Assembly: GCF_024758505.1 (NCBI RefSeq)
Contig: NZ_CP077970.1
Coordinates: 9,365,273 to 9,429,272, forward strand
From: Bradyrhizobium arachidis
GTDB lineage: Bacteria > Pseudomonadota > Alphaproteobacteria > Rhizobiales > Xanthobacteraceae
DNA length: 64,000 nt
Reading direction: 5' to 3'
The first letter of the stretch is position 1, and every line of letters starts with the position of its first letter. This document shows, piece by piece, positions 45,681 through 54,720 of the stretch. Position numbers and translations under genes: made by a program. Under the pieces are notes generated by a model. The model saw only the letters and a list, made by a program, of their open reading frames with translations, was not told the origin of the DNA and did not search any database.

Positions 45681-46284
45681 CGTTGTCTCCAGACGCGAAA
45701 TGCAGAATGCCGGCCATCATGGACTGCCCGACGACGAACGGCAGGCCCATGGTCCAGGGCGAGAGCGTGTGGCTGCGGCTCGCCAGCACCACGACGACAA
45801 AACCCGAGACGAAGTACCACGCACCCGCCAGCGCCACCGTGCGCGGCAGCGAGCGGACCGAGGCGAAGATGCCGAGCGACACCAGGATCTGCCATAGGCC
45901 GGGCAGCAGCCAGAGCGTCTCGTCGGCGAACTTCCACATCACCGCCGCCAGCAGCACGCCTGCGACACCGGCGGGCAAGAACTGCTCGATAGCCTGGTGG
46001 ATCATCGCGTCCGCAAGTCCGGAGTGATGCCGCTGCGACCGCGCCCGCATCTCGATCCAGATGATGATTCCGGACAGCGCGGCCGCGACCGCCCAGCCGA
46101 GGAAGAAGACGACCGGCTGGCCGGTCGGATTGTCGAGAAACCAGATTTGCAGAAGCGCGGTAAGCAGTGCCACGGCGCCGGTGGCCGCCATCGTCGCCGG
46201 CCCGTAGCCGCGAAACGCGGTACCGGCGGCGATCTGGCTGCGGATCGCCACGATGTCGGCCAGCGCCTTGTCGAGATCGCGCAT
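45667..46284 (-). CDS. Multi-pass membrane protein, unknown function
   Basis: 205 residues with about five hydrophobic helices (AATGAVALLTALLQIWFL, FFLGWAVAAALSGIIIW, FLPAGVAGVLLAAVMWKF, WLLPGLWQILVSLGIFASV, LAGAWYFVSGFVVVVLA). The first 30 residues (LDKALADIVAIRSQIA) form a helix. No family is known to me. It is first in a three-gene unit with the winged-helix regulator and the cis-prenyltransferase, and the palindrome at 46341-46357 lies about 57 bases before its start. Confidence 0.75.
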   Translation of the reverse strand: MRDLDKALADIVAIRSQIAAGTAFRGYGPATMAATGAVALLTALLQIWFLDNPTGQPVVFFLGWAVAAALSGIIIWIEMRARSQRHHSGLADAMIHQAIEQFLPAGVAGVLLAAVMWKFADETLWLLPGLWQILVSLGIFASVRSLPRTVALAGAWYFVSGFVVVVLASRSHTLSPWTMGLPFVVGQSMMAGILHFASGDNDVED

Positions 46285-46340
46285 CTGCAAAACGCTTTAA
46301 CCTCGCTCCGCCCTCGGTGCACGGTTAGCACCGCGTGCTT

Positions 46341-46357
46341 ACTTTGTATCGCAAAGT
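46341..46357. promoter_or_regulatory. 17-bp operator palindrome upstream of the membrane-regulator-prenyltransferase unit
   Basis: ACTTTGTATCGCAAAGT, extended to TACTTTGTATCGCAAAGTA, plus a half-site GCAAAGTAAAAG at 46368-46379. It is 16/17 identical with 45266-45282. It lies between the operon and the divergent protease gene, so it may control one or both. Confidence 0.65.
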
Positions 46358-46488
46358 ATACCGCGCTGCAAAGTAAAAGCAAGCCCGGCGTGCCGTATGG
46401 TAAAGGCCGCGCCGGGTGGACAACTGCCGGTTGCGCGGCTCCTGCTCCCATGGATAAGATGTTCCAAAAGCGGTTTCCGGGGGAAGAT

Positions 46489-47733
<1,245 letters not shown>

Positions 47734-47765
47734 AGGCATGGCGGACAGACGTAGACGCCTCATTG

Positions 47766-47888
47766 GTCGTCCTGGCGAAAGCCAGGACCCATTACCCCAG
47801 GGAATAATTGTGGCGCGAGGCTGCCAACCACCAATCTTCGCAACAATGACGGCCGGTGGTTATGGGTCCTGGCTTTCGCCAGGACGAC
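47766..47888. repeat. Inverted-repeat element (type 2), short copy
   Basis: 123 bp with perfect 26-bp terminal inverted repeats; the outer ends read GTCGTCCTGGCGAAAGCC and its complement. The inner CAATCTTCGC block matches 6816-6981. It sits between the protease gene and the convergent DUF899 gene. No coding content. Confidence 0.85.
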
Positions 47889-47930
47889 TCAGAGTGTGTG
47901 GCGGCCACATCGCTCGCAATAGCGCTCGCC

Positions 47931-48668
47931 CTACCCGTGGCAGCACGCCGCCTTCGTCGCCTCGGGCTGATACTGGTCGCGCAGGCGCACCCAATCCATC
48001 GGATAGGGCAAGCCGTCCTCGTGACGGCCGAGCGGCGTCAGGTCGAGGTACTGATAGGCGGCGTTCATCATGTCGAGGCCGCGGGCGAAGCAGGAATAGG
48101 TGTGAAACGCCGCGCCGGATTCGTCGCGATAGAACACGCTGATGCCGGGCAACTCGGGGCCGTAGAACGGCGTGGTGCCGAAATTGTACTTTGGCTCGCC
48201 CTTGGCGATCTCTTCGGACGAAAACGTCACGCCGTAGTCGTGGTTGAAGTCGTTGCCACCGGAGGAGAGCCAGTCAAACGTCCAGCCCATCCGTGTCTTG
48301 AACGCCTCGAGCTTGGCGCTAGGTGCCAGCGAGACCGCGACCATGGTGGTGTCGCGCGCCGCGAGGTGCGGCACCATGCGCTCAAAACCATCCGCCCAGA
48401 ACGAGCAGCTCTTGCACGCCGCGTCCCAATCGGCTGCGAACATGACATGCTGCACCACGAGTTGCGGACGTCCGCTAAAGAGATCGGCGAGCGTAACCTT
48501 GCCGTTGGCGCCGTCGAAGACGTAGGTCTTGTCGACCTTGACCCAGGGTAGCCGGCGGCGCTCCTCGGCGAGGCGCTCGCGCGCCTGCGAAAACTCCTTC
48601 TCATGCGCGAGGTGCACTTTGCGGGCTTCGATCCACTGCGCGCGCGAAACGATCTGATGTTGTTGCAT
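47931..48668 (-). CDS. DUF899 thioredoxin-like protein
   Basis: 245 residues. The thioredoxin-like core has CKSCSFWADGFE with a CxxC pair and a hallmark string LPWVKVDKTYVFDG. DUF899 proteins are thioredoxin-fold proteins of uncertain role, and in actinobacteria and rhizobia are often next to AHSA1/ArsR pairs, as here. Cytosolic. It is followed 22 bases upstream (minus strand) by the AHSA1 gene, so the three genes probably form one operon. Confidence 0.9.
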   Translation of the reverse strand: MQQHQIVSRAQWIEARKVHLAHEKEFSQARERLAEERRRLPWVKVDKTYVFDGANGKVTLADLFSGRPQLVVQHVMFAADWDAACKSCSFWADGFERMVPHLAARDTTMVAVSLAPSAKLEAFKTRMGWTFDWLSSGGNDFNHDYGVTFSSEEIAKGEPKYNFGTTPFYGPELPGISVFYRDESGAAFHTYSCFARGLDMMNAAYQYLDLTPLGRHEDGLPYPMDWVRLRDQYQPEATKAACCHG

Positions 48669-48689
48669 GGTGTCCTCCTCTGACAGGAA

Positions 48690-49166
48690 TCAGGCGACGA
48701 ACGCGTCGAGCTTGTCGAAGAACGAGTTCCAGCCGCGCTGATGGTTGTCGCGCGCCGTTTCGTCGACGAACTGAGCGTGATGGAAAATCATCAGCGTGCC
48801 GCCGCTATCGGGCTTGAACGAAATCGTGACGAGCGACTCGCGTTCCGGCGTCGAATGCCAGGCCCAGGAGAACACCAGCCGCTCGTTCGGTACCACCTCG
48901 CGATAGATCCCGCCCGCCTCGAAGTACTCGCCGTCGTCGCGGACAAAGCTGATCCGGTAATGGCCGCCGGGACGGACGTCGAGCTCGGCCTGCACCGTCG
49001 CAGGCTTCATGTTGGGCGGCCCGAACCACTGCGCTAGCTGCTCGGCTTGCGTCCACGCCGCAAAGACCCTTTCCGGCTTCGCGCGGAGCCGGCGCGTGAG
49101 GGTGAGGCTTGGACGTTCACTTGGACGTTCGCCGGCGTGAGCGCTGGCGGCTTGGTTGACGGCCAT
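48690..49166 (-). CDS. SRPBCC (AHSA1-like) protein
   Basis: 158 residues: LTRRLRAKPERVFAAWTQAEQLAQWFGPPN, GGHYRISFVRDDGEYFEAGGIYREVVPNERLVFSWAW and a C-terminal helix (HQRGWNSFFDKLDAF) define the AHSA1 branch of the START/Bet v 1 fold, which binds hydrophobic ligands. Its start (GGAGGAAG before ATG) lies within the last 133 bases of the ArsR gene, read in another frame. This is a common ArsR-AHSA1 pairing. Confidence 0.92.
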   Translation of the reverse strand: MAVNQAASAHAGERPSERPSLTLTRRLRAKPERVFAAWTQAEQLAQWFGPPNMKPATVQAELDVRPGGHYRISFVRDDGEYFEAGGIYREVVPNERLVFSWAWHSTPERESLVTISFKPDSGGTLMIFHHAQFVDETARDNHQRGWNSFFDKLDAFVA

Positions 49167-49495
49167 GGGTCTTCCTCCACAAAAGCTGCAAGGCGATCGA
49201 GATTGTCGGACCAGAAGCGCGCGTAGCGATTGAGCCAGTCCATCGCCTGCTCCATCGGCCGCGCGGTGAGCCGGCAGGCGACCGTGCGCCCGGTCTTCTC
49301 CCGCACGATCAGGCCGGCATCTCGGAGCACGTCGAGATGCTTCATGATCGCCGGCAGCGAGATCGGAAACGGCTCGGCCAGCTCGCTCACCGACAGGCTT
49401 TCCCGTTCGCCGAGCCGCGCCAGCAACGCGCGCCGCGTCGGATCGGACAGCGCTGCAAAGGTGCGGTCCAGCGTCTCGGCTTGATACTTAACCAT
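49034..49495 (-). CDS. ArsR-family regulator
   Basis: 153 residues from ATG 49495 (VKYQAETLDRTFAALSDPTRRALLARLG). The winged HTH reads LSVSELAEPFPISLPAIMKHLDVLRDAGLIVREKTGR. No CxCxxC metal motif is visible, so it is a non-metal ArsR of the type paired with AHSA1 proteins. The C-terminal ~44 residues overlap the AHSA1 gene and are low-complexity, perhaps a readthrough extension. It would repress the ArsR-AHSA1-DUF899 operon. Confidence 0.88.
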   Translation of the reverse strand: MVKYQAETLDRTFAALSDPTRRALLARLGERESLSVSELAEPFPISLPAIMKHLDVLRDAGLIVREKTGRTVACRLTARPMEQAMDWLNRYARFWSDNLDRLAAFVEEDPWPSTKPPALTPANVQVNVQASPSRAGSARSRKGSLRRGRKPSS

Positions 49496-49595
49496 AAGGT
49501 TTAGTATAGGCGCAACGCCGGAAGCGTCAAGCCGGGGCGCGCGGGCGACCCGCTGCACAAACGCGTGATCGCAAAGGCGTCGCGCTCAGATACAA

Positions 49596-49622
49596 AAGCC
49601 CCGCCTTGCGGCGGGGCTTCCG
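49596..49622 (-). terminator. Intrinsic terminator after the Bug-protein gene
   Basis: On the minus strand a GC-rich hairpin GAAGCCCCGCCGCAAGGCGG-type stem (AGCCCCGCC / GGCGGGGCT) is followed by TTTTGT. It lies 28 bases beyond the Bug gene's stop. Confidence 0.8.
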
Positions 49623-49649
49623 ATCGTGATGTCGATTAGCTGAAGGTCG

Positions 49650-50624
49650 CTACTCGACCTTCAAGTTGGCGAACTCGACGACCTTCTTCCACTTGTCGGT
49701 TTCGGCCTTGATCATGTCGCCGAAGGCTTCCGGCGTCCCGATCAACGGCTCGCCGCCGAGCTCGACCAGGCGCTTCTTGATCTCGGGCTCGGCCAGGACC
49801 GCATTGACCTCGCCATTGAGCTTGGCAATGACCTCCTTCGGCGTGTTCTTCGGCGCACCCATGCCGAATAGCGCGCTCGCCTCGTAGCCGGGAACGGTCT
49901 CGGCGACCGTCTGAATGTCGGGCAGCAGCGGCGATCGCTCCGTTGACGTCACGCCGAGCGCACGCAGCGAATTGGAGCGGATGTGCTGGATGATCGAGGG
50001 CATGTTGTCGAAGATCACCTGCACCTGACCGCCGAGCATGTCGGTGATCGCCAGCGCAGCGCCGCGATACGGCACGTGCTGCATCTTGGCACCGGTCATC
50101 GCCATGAACATCTCGCCCGACAGATGCACCGAGGTGCCATTGCCGGAGGACGCCATGTTCACCTTGCCGGGATTGGCCTTCACATAGGCGATGAACTCCG
50201 CGACGGTTTTCGCCGGCACGTCCTTGGCGACCGTCATGACGTTCGGCACGCGGTTGAACGCGGCGATCGGCGCGACGTCGCGCACGAAATTGAACTTGAG
50301 ATTGGCGTACAGCGAGGTGTTGATGTAGTTGGCCGGATTGACCAAGAGGATCGTGTAGCCATCAGGCTCGGCATTGATCACGGACTCGGTGCCGATGTTG
50401 TTGCCGGCGCCGGGCTTGTTCTCGATCACGAACTGCTGCCCGAGCTTTTCCGAGAGCCGCTGGCCGATCAGGCGCGCCAGGATGTCCGTGGCTCCGCCCG
50501 GCGGATAGGGAACCACCCACTTCACCGGCCGAGCCGGATAGTCCGCCGCAATCGCCTTCGACAGCGGGGCGGTTACAAAGGGACCGGCGGCAAGCAGCCC
50601 GAGCGCAGTACGGCGTGTGATCAT
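49650..50624 (-). CDS. Bug/TctC-family periplasmic binding protein
   Basis: 324 residues from ATG 50624, with GGGAGAAGA upstream. The N-terminus is twin-Arg-like (TRRTALGLLAAGPFVTAPLSKAIAA), then the family start ADYPARPVKWVVPYPPGGATDILARLIGQ and ending domain GAPKNTPKEVIAKLNGEVNAVL. The ligand is a carboxylate in known members. No TctAB genes are next to it; a hairpin terminator follows. It may serve the acyl-CoA ligase encoded on the opposite strand, but that is only context. Confidence 0.9.
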   Translation of the reverse strand: MITRRTALGLLAAGPFVTAPLSKAIAADYPARPVKWVVPYPPGGATDILARLIGQRLSEKLGQQFVIENKPGAGNNIGTESVINAEPDGYTILLVNPANYINTSLYANLKFNFVRDVAPIAAFNRVPNVMTVAKDVPAKTVAEFIAYVKANPGKVNMASSGNGTSVHLSGEMFMAMTGAKMQHVPYRGAALAITDMLGGQVQVIFDNMPSIIQHIRSNSLRALGVTSTERSPLLPDIQTVAETVPGYEASALFGMGAPKNTPKEVIAKLNGEVNAVLAEPEIKKRLVELGGEPLIGTPEAFGDMIKAETDKWKKVVEFANLKVE

Positions 50625-50734
50625 CTCAAGTCTTCTCCCGAATTGTTGTTCTTGAACGCTGCGTGAGCCGCGTTGTAACAAAGCCCGCTGCTCGCGAAAA
50701 GTGCGGCAAACGCATCGCGACGAAAGGATAAGGC

Positions 50735-51154
50735 ATGCCGATCAAGGTCGACGCCCTCGATCATCTCGTGATCAACGTCGCGAACGTCGCACGCACCGTC
50801 GAGTGGTATCGCAAAATCCTCGGCATGGAAGCTGGGGTGTTCGACCCCGGCGGCGGCAAAGCGCCGCGGACCTCGCTGTCGTTTGGTAACCAGAAGATCA
50901 ACGTGCGGCCGCGCGATGCCGACAAGGTGGAATGGTTCACCGCTGAAAACCAGACCGCCGGCAGCGAGGATTTGTGCTTCCTCACCTCAGCCACGCCCGA
51001 CGAGGTCATCGCGCATCTGAAGGCAAACGGCGTCGCCATCGAGGAAGGCCCGGTTCCGAAGCAGGGCGCCCGCGGTACGCTGCGCTCGGTCTATTGCCGG
51101 GATCCCGACGGCAGTTTGATCGAGATTTCGTCGTACGAGGATGGTGGCCGGTAA
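50735..51154 (+). CDS. VOC-family (glyoxalase/dioxygenase superfamily) protein
   Basis: 139 residues. One VOC module with metal-ligand candidates in LDHLVINVANVARTVEWYRKILGME, a central His-less segment, and SVYCRDPDGSLIEIS at the end (Glu ligand). Members include glyoxalase I, bleomycin-resistance and dioxygenase proteins. Cytosolic; likely homodimer. It runs the same way as the acyl-CoA ligase beyond a palindromic repeat. Reaction unknown. Confidence 0.9.
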   Translation: MPIKVDALDHLVINVANVARTVEWYRKILGMEAGVFDPGGGKAPRTSLSFGNQKINVRPRDADKVEWFTAENQTAGSEDLCFLTSATPDEVIAHLKANGVAIEEGPVPKQGARGTLRSVYCRDPDGSLIEISSYEDGGR

Positions 51155-51178
51155 GATTCGGCGCCACCCCAACCGCCA

Positions 51179-51266
51179 TCGTCATGCCCGGGCTTGTCCC
51201 GGGCATCCACGTTCTTCGTGCCGTGCATCAAGACGTGGATGGCCGGGACAAGCCCGGCCATGACGA
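51179..51266. repeat. Palindromic intergenic repeat (type 4)
   Basis: TCGTCATG-CCCGGGCTTGTCCC pairs with GGGACAAGCCCGG-CCATGACGA in one long hairpin with CACG/CGTG inner arms. It is a dispersed repeat typical of bradyrhizobia. It may end transcription of the VOC gene. Confidence 0.8.
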
Positions 51267-51389
51267 CGCAGAGAGAACGCGCGTAGCCGCATGCCGCGAA
51301 CGCATTTGATCCCTCCGCCCTCCAATGGCAGGAAGACGCAATAATCTGAAGGCAGCCGCCGCCAAGATGCAGGCTGCACGGGAGGACGC

Positions 51390-52979
51390 ATGCCAATCCA
51401 ACAGACCGCACCTGGAATCGTAGGACCTTTTGCCGGGCTCGACGTGCCCTGGCTGCTGAAGATGCGGGCCGAGGTGCGCAGCTCACATCCATTCCTGATC
51501 TGGGCGCCGTTCGACGCGCCGGCGCGGCGCTGGAGCTATGGCGAATTTCACGAGCGGGTCGGCGCGCTGGCCGCGGGCCTCGCCAAACGCGGCGTCAAGC
51601 CCGGCGAGTATGTGCTCATTCATCTGGACAATTGCATCGAGGCGGTGCTGGCGTGGTTTGCCTGCGTCGAGCTCGGCGCCATCGCCGTCACCACAAACAC
51701 GCGTTCGGCGCCGGCCGAGATGGAGTATTTTGCGGGCCACTGCGGCGCGGTCGCCGCGATCACGCAGCCGGCCTATGCGGAGATCATCGCCGCCAATTGC
51801 CGCAATCTGCGCTGGATGGCGGTGATCTCGCATGACGCAGGTGCAGCGCCGACGCGGACCGTCGAACGCGGCGAACGCTTCGAGGCGCTGTTTGCCGACA
51901 GTGCCGACCGGCCGCGGCGCGCAACCGATCCGTTCGCACCGTGCAGCGTGCAATACACCTCGGGCACGACGTCGCGCCCGAAGGCCGTGCTCTGGACCCA
52001 CGCCAACGCGCTGTGGGGCGCCAAGATCAACGCCGCGCACGAGGATCTTCACGCCTTCGATGTGCACCAGACGTACCTGCCGCTGTTTCACACCAACGCG
52101 CTGGCCTATTCGATGCTGGCCACATTGTGGGTGGGCGCCACCTGCGTGATCCAGCCGCGCTTTTCTGCAAGCCGCTTCTGGAGCGTCGCGCTGGAGCACG
52201 GCTGCACATGGACCTCGACGATCCCGTTCTGCATGAAGGCGCTGCTCGAGCACGAAATCCCGAAGCACCATAAATTCCGCCTCTGGGGCACCGCGGTGAA
52301 CGAGCCGCCGCCCTTCGCCGTGTTCGGCGTCAAGATCATCGGCTGGTGGGGCATGACCGAGACGATTACCCACGGCATCGTCGGCGAGGTCGACCAGCCC
52401 AACATTCCGATGTCGATCGGGCGCGCCGCGCCGGAATATTCCATTCGCATCACCGACGATGAGGGACGGCCGACCGAGGTCGGCGACACCGGCAATCTCC
52501 TCATCAAGGGCATCCCCGGCCTGTCGCTGTTCGCCGAATATCTGCACAACGAGAAGGCGACGCGCGAGAGTTTTGACGAGCACGGCTATTTCATCACCGG
52601 CGACCGTGTCACGCTCTTGGAGAACGGCTTCATCAGGTTCGGCGACCGCGCCAAGGACATGCTGAAGGTCGGCGCCGAGAACGTCGCGGCCTCCGAGATC
52701 GAGCAGGTCGTCATCACCGTGCCCGGCGTGCGCGAGGCCGCCGTAGTCGCCAAAAAGCATCCGATGCTGGACGAGGTGCCGGTCGTCTTCATCATCCCGC
52801 AAGGAGGCGTCGCCGGCGCACCGAAGATTTTGCAGGACAAGGTGATGGCCGCCTGCCGCGCCGGCCTTGCCGACTTCAAGGTGCCGCGCGAGATTCATCT
52901 CGTCGACGACATGCCGCGCTCGACGCTGGAGAAGGTAGCGAAGGCGGAGTTGCGGAAGATGCTGGAGTTGGCGCCGTAG
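51390..52979 (+). CDS. ATP-dependent acyl-CoA synthetase (AMP-forming)
   Basis: 529 residues of the ANL superfamily. The P-loop VQYTSGTTSRPKAVLWTH (~188), the adenine motif GWWGMTETITHG (~314) and the hinge YFITGDRVTLLENGFIRFGDRAKDMLKVG (~395) are present, with the C-terminal catalytic Lys probably in STLEKVAKAEL. It activates a carboxylic acid to its CoA ester; the active site suggests a carnitine/crotonobetaine CoA ligase-like or medium-chain acid. The stop codon lies within a palindromic repeat. The acid is unknown. Confidence 0.92.
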   Translation: MPIQQTAPGIVGPFAGLDVPWLLKMRAEVRSSHPFLIWAPFDAPARRWSYGEFHERVGALAAGLAKRGVKPGEYVLIHLDNCIEAVLAWFACVELGAIAVTTNTRSAPAEMEYFAGHCGAVAAITQPAYAEIIAANCRNLRWMAVISHDAGAAPTRTVERGERFEALFADSADRPRRATDPFAPCSVQYTSGTTSRPKAVLWTHANALWGAKINAAHEDLHAFDVHQTYLPLFHTNALAYSMLATLWVGATCVIQPRFSASRFWSVALEHGCTWTSTIPFCMKALLEHEIPKHHKFRLWGTAVNEPPPFAVFGVKIIGWWGMTETITHGIVGEVDQPNIPMSIGRAAPEYSIRITDDEGRPTEVGDTGNLLIKGIPGLSLFAEYLHNEKATRESFDEHGYFITGDRVTLLENGFIRFGDRAKDMLKVGAENVAASEIEQVVITVPGVREAAVVAKKHPMLDEVPVVFIIPQGGVAGAPKILQDKVMAACRAGLADFKVPREIHLVDDMPRSTLEKVAKAELRKMLELAP

Positions 52980-53085
52980 GGTGGGTTAGCGAAGCGTAAC
53001 CCACCTCTTCTCTCGCGGCGATGGAAATGGTGGGTTACGCCGCGCGGACTGCGCTTCGCGCAGCCGCGAGGCTAACCCACCCTAC
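52976..53085. repeat. Palindromic repeat (type 5) covering a stop codon
   Basis: Perfect 15-bp ends GTAGGGTGGGTTAGC / GCTAACCCACCCTAC plus inner GCGAAGCGTAACCCACC pairs. The TAG stop of the acyl-CoA synthetase gene is inside the left arm. This is the well-known GGGTTACGC-type repeat of many proteobacteria. Confidence 0.8.
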
Positions 53086-53104
53086 GGCAGCCTCGAATTC
53101 GGCG

Positions 53105-54199
53105 TCAGAACGAGCCAAGCGCCACAGGGCGGAAGGCCTGGAGCAGTTGCTGGTCCAGCTTATCGCCCATGCCTTCCATCATCGCAAACGCGCGCGAATG
53201 GGTGAAGGGCATGCGGTATGCGCGCTTCTCGACCAGCGCCGCATAGATGTCGACGATGGTGGTGAGTCGCACGATATCGCTGATCTGGTTCGACGACAGC
53301 CCGTTCGGATAGCCGCTGCCGTCGAGGAATTCGTGGTGATGCAGCACGACGTCGAGCATCTCCGGCGGGAAACCGCCTTGCGCTGCGAGCGCCTCATAGC
53401 CGCGACGCGGATGCTGGCGGACTTCGGCCAGCTCCTCGTCGGTGAGCTTGCCCGGCTTGTCCAGTAGCTTGGTCGGAACGAAGGCCTTGCCGACGTCGTG
53501 CAACAGCGCGGCGCGGGTGAGCCGGCGCTGGTCGTCCTCGCGCATGCCGAGATGCTGCGCGAAAGCGACCGCAAAGCCGGTGACGAACAGGCAGTGCCGG
53601 TAGCTGCCGACATGGTGGCAGCCGACGGTGGTCAGCCACTCCCGCAGCGAGGAGTGCTTGATGGCTTTGAGGATCTTGCTTTCGGCCGCGATCACGTCGT
53701 CGAAGGTCAGGGGGATGCCGAGCGGCAGCTTCTCGAACATCTTTGCCAGCACCGCATGCGCCGCCTCGACACCGCGGTTCAGCGTCTTGCCGCGATCGGT
53801 CGCGTCATAGCTGGTGGTGTCGGGGAAGGCGGCGCGGATGCGCTGGAGGATCGCCTCCGCCTGCAACGGCCGCGAAATCGTGTCGGTGGCGCCCAGCGCC
53901 CAGGCCTGCATGGTGCCGTGGTGAAGCGCATCGGCAAGCACGAACAGGCGCGGCATCGAACGATAGGCATCGCCGCGCAGCTTGTTGCGCACCCGCTGCA
54001 CGCTTTCCGCCGAGCGCAGGTTGATGTCGACGACGATGCCGGACAGATCGCGCGCCGGCTGCGCGGGGATTTCCTCGGTCGAGACCGTGGCGACATCGCC
54101 GACCGCTTGCAGAATGTCGGCAAGCTCGGTGCTCTGGTCACTCCGGTCGGAGGCGAGCAGAAGCCGGCGTTGAGCGGCGGGTTTGGTTGACGCGGTCAT
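53105..54199 (-). CDS. HD-GYP c-di-GMP phosphodiesterase with receiver-like N-terminus
   Basis: 364 residues. The first ~125 look like a degenerate receiver (LLLASDRSDQ at the start, VVDINLRSAES, LFVLADALHHG) that lacks a clear phospho-acceptor pocket. The HD motif is LLHDVGK (234-235) and the GYP motif LDGSGYPNGL (296-298), with LHHHEFLDGSGYP ligands. It should hydrolyse c-di-GMP to GMP. It is a single-gene unit. It joins three GGDEF/EAL proteins in this window. Confidence 0.92.
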   Translation of the reverse strand: MTASTKPAAQRRLLLASDRSDQSTELADILQAVGDVATVSTEEIPAQPARDLSGIVVDINLRSAESVQRVRNKLRGDAYRSMPRLFVLADALHHGTMQAWALGATDTISRPLQAEAILQRIRAAFPDTTSYDATDRGKTLNRGVEAAHAVLAKMFEKLPLGIPLTFDDVIAAESKILKAIKHSSLREWLTTVGCHHVGSYRHCLFVTGFAVAFAQHLGMREDDQRRLTRAALLHDVGKAFVPTKLLDKPGKLTDEELAEVRQHPRRGYEALAAQGGFPPEMLDVVLHHHEFLDGSGYPNGLSSNQISDIVRLTTIVDIYAALVEKRAYRMPFTHSRAFAMMEGMGDKLDQQLLQAFRPVALGSF

Positions 54200-54720
54200 G
54201 GCTTCCCCAGCAGCGTGTAATTCATGTCGATTGCACCAGACTAAACGACAGCAGGTTCTCCGGCCCTTAAGACGCGTGCTGAACGGGAGGCTGCGGGGAT
54301 CGGTGCAATTTTAGGGATTTTTGCCTGCGGCCGGCGCCCCCGGGCCAAAAGCGTCGAAACAACCCCATGCAAAGTAGAACGGCGGCTCCCTGGAAGGCGG
54401 TAGCTGAGGCGACGTAAGGCCATGATCGGTAGAGAAAATCCGCGAGGCTTCCGCACGAAAACTGTCATCACCCGCGAAGGCGGGTGATCCAGTATTCCAG
54501 AAACAGCGCTGGGGACACGGAGGGTCCGCGGCGTACTGGATGCCCCGCCTGCCGCCTACGCTGAAGCTTCGGCGCCCCAACACCGCAAGCCCCGGCGAAG
54601 CCTTGGCGTAGCCGGGTCGCGGGGCATGACAGCGGGGTTGTGGAGGCGACATGCCACAAAAACAAATCCGCCGGAGGCTGCCCTCCGGCGGATCGTCTCT
54701 CATCGCGACATGCGGTCGGC
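54200..54720. other. Gene-poor stretch
   Basis: Upstream region of the HD-GYP gene, then repeat-like sequence from about 54467 (hairpin ATCACCCGC-GAAG-GCGGGTGAT, 54467-54488, with CCAGTATTCCAG after it) and the terminator at 54666-54693. No gene is supported. Confidence 0.55.
54666..54693 (-). terminator. Intrinsic terminator of the molybdenum hydroxylase operon
   Basis: On the minus strand a 12-bp stem ATCCGCCGGAGG / CCTCCGGCGGAT (4-nt loop) is followed by TTTGTTTTTG. It lies 27 bases after the large-subunit stop. Confidence 0.88.

Noticed and set aside
49650..50624. Complete tripartite tricarboxylate transporter at either Bug protein
   Set aside because: Neither locus (25.2 or 49.7 kb) has the membrane genes TctA or TctB nearby.
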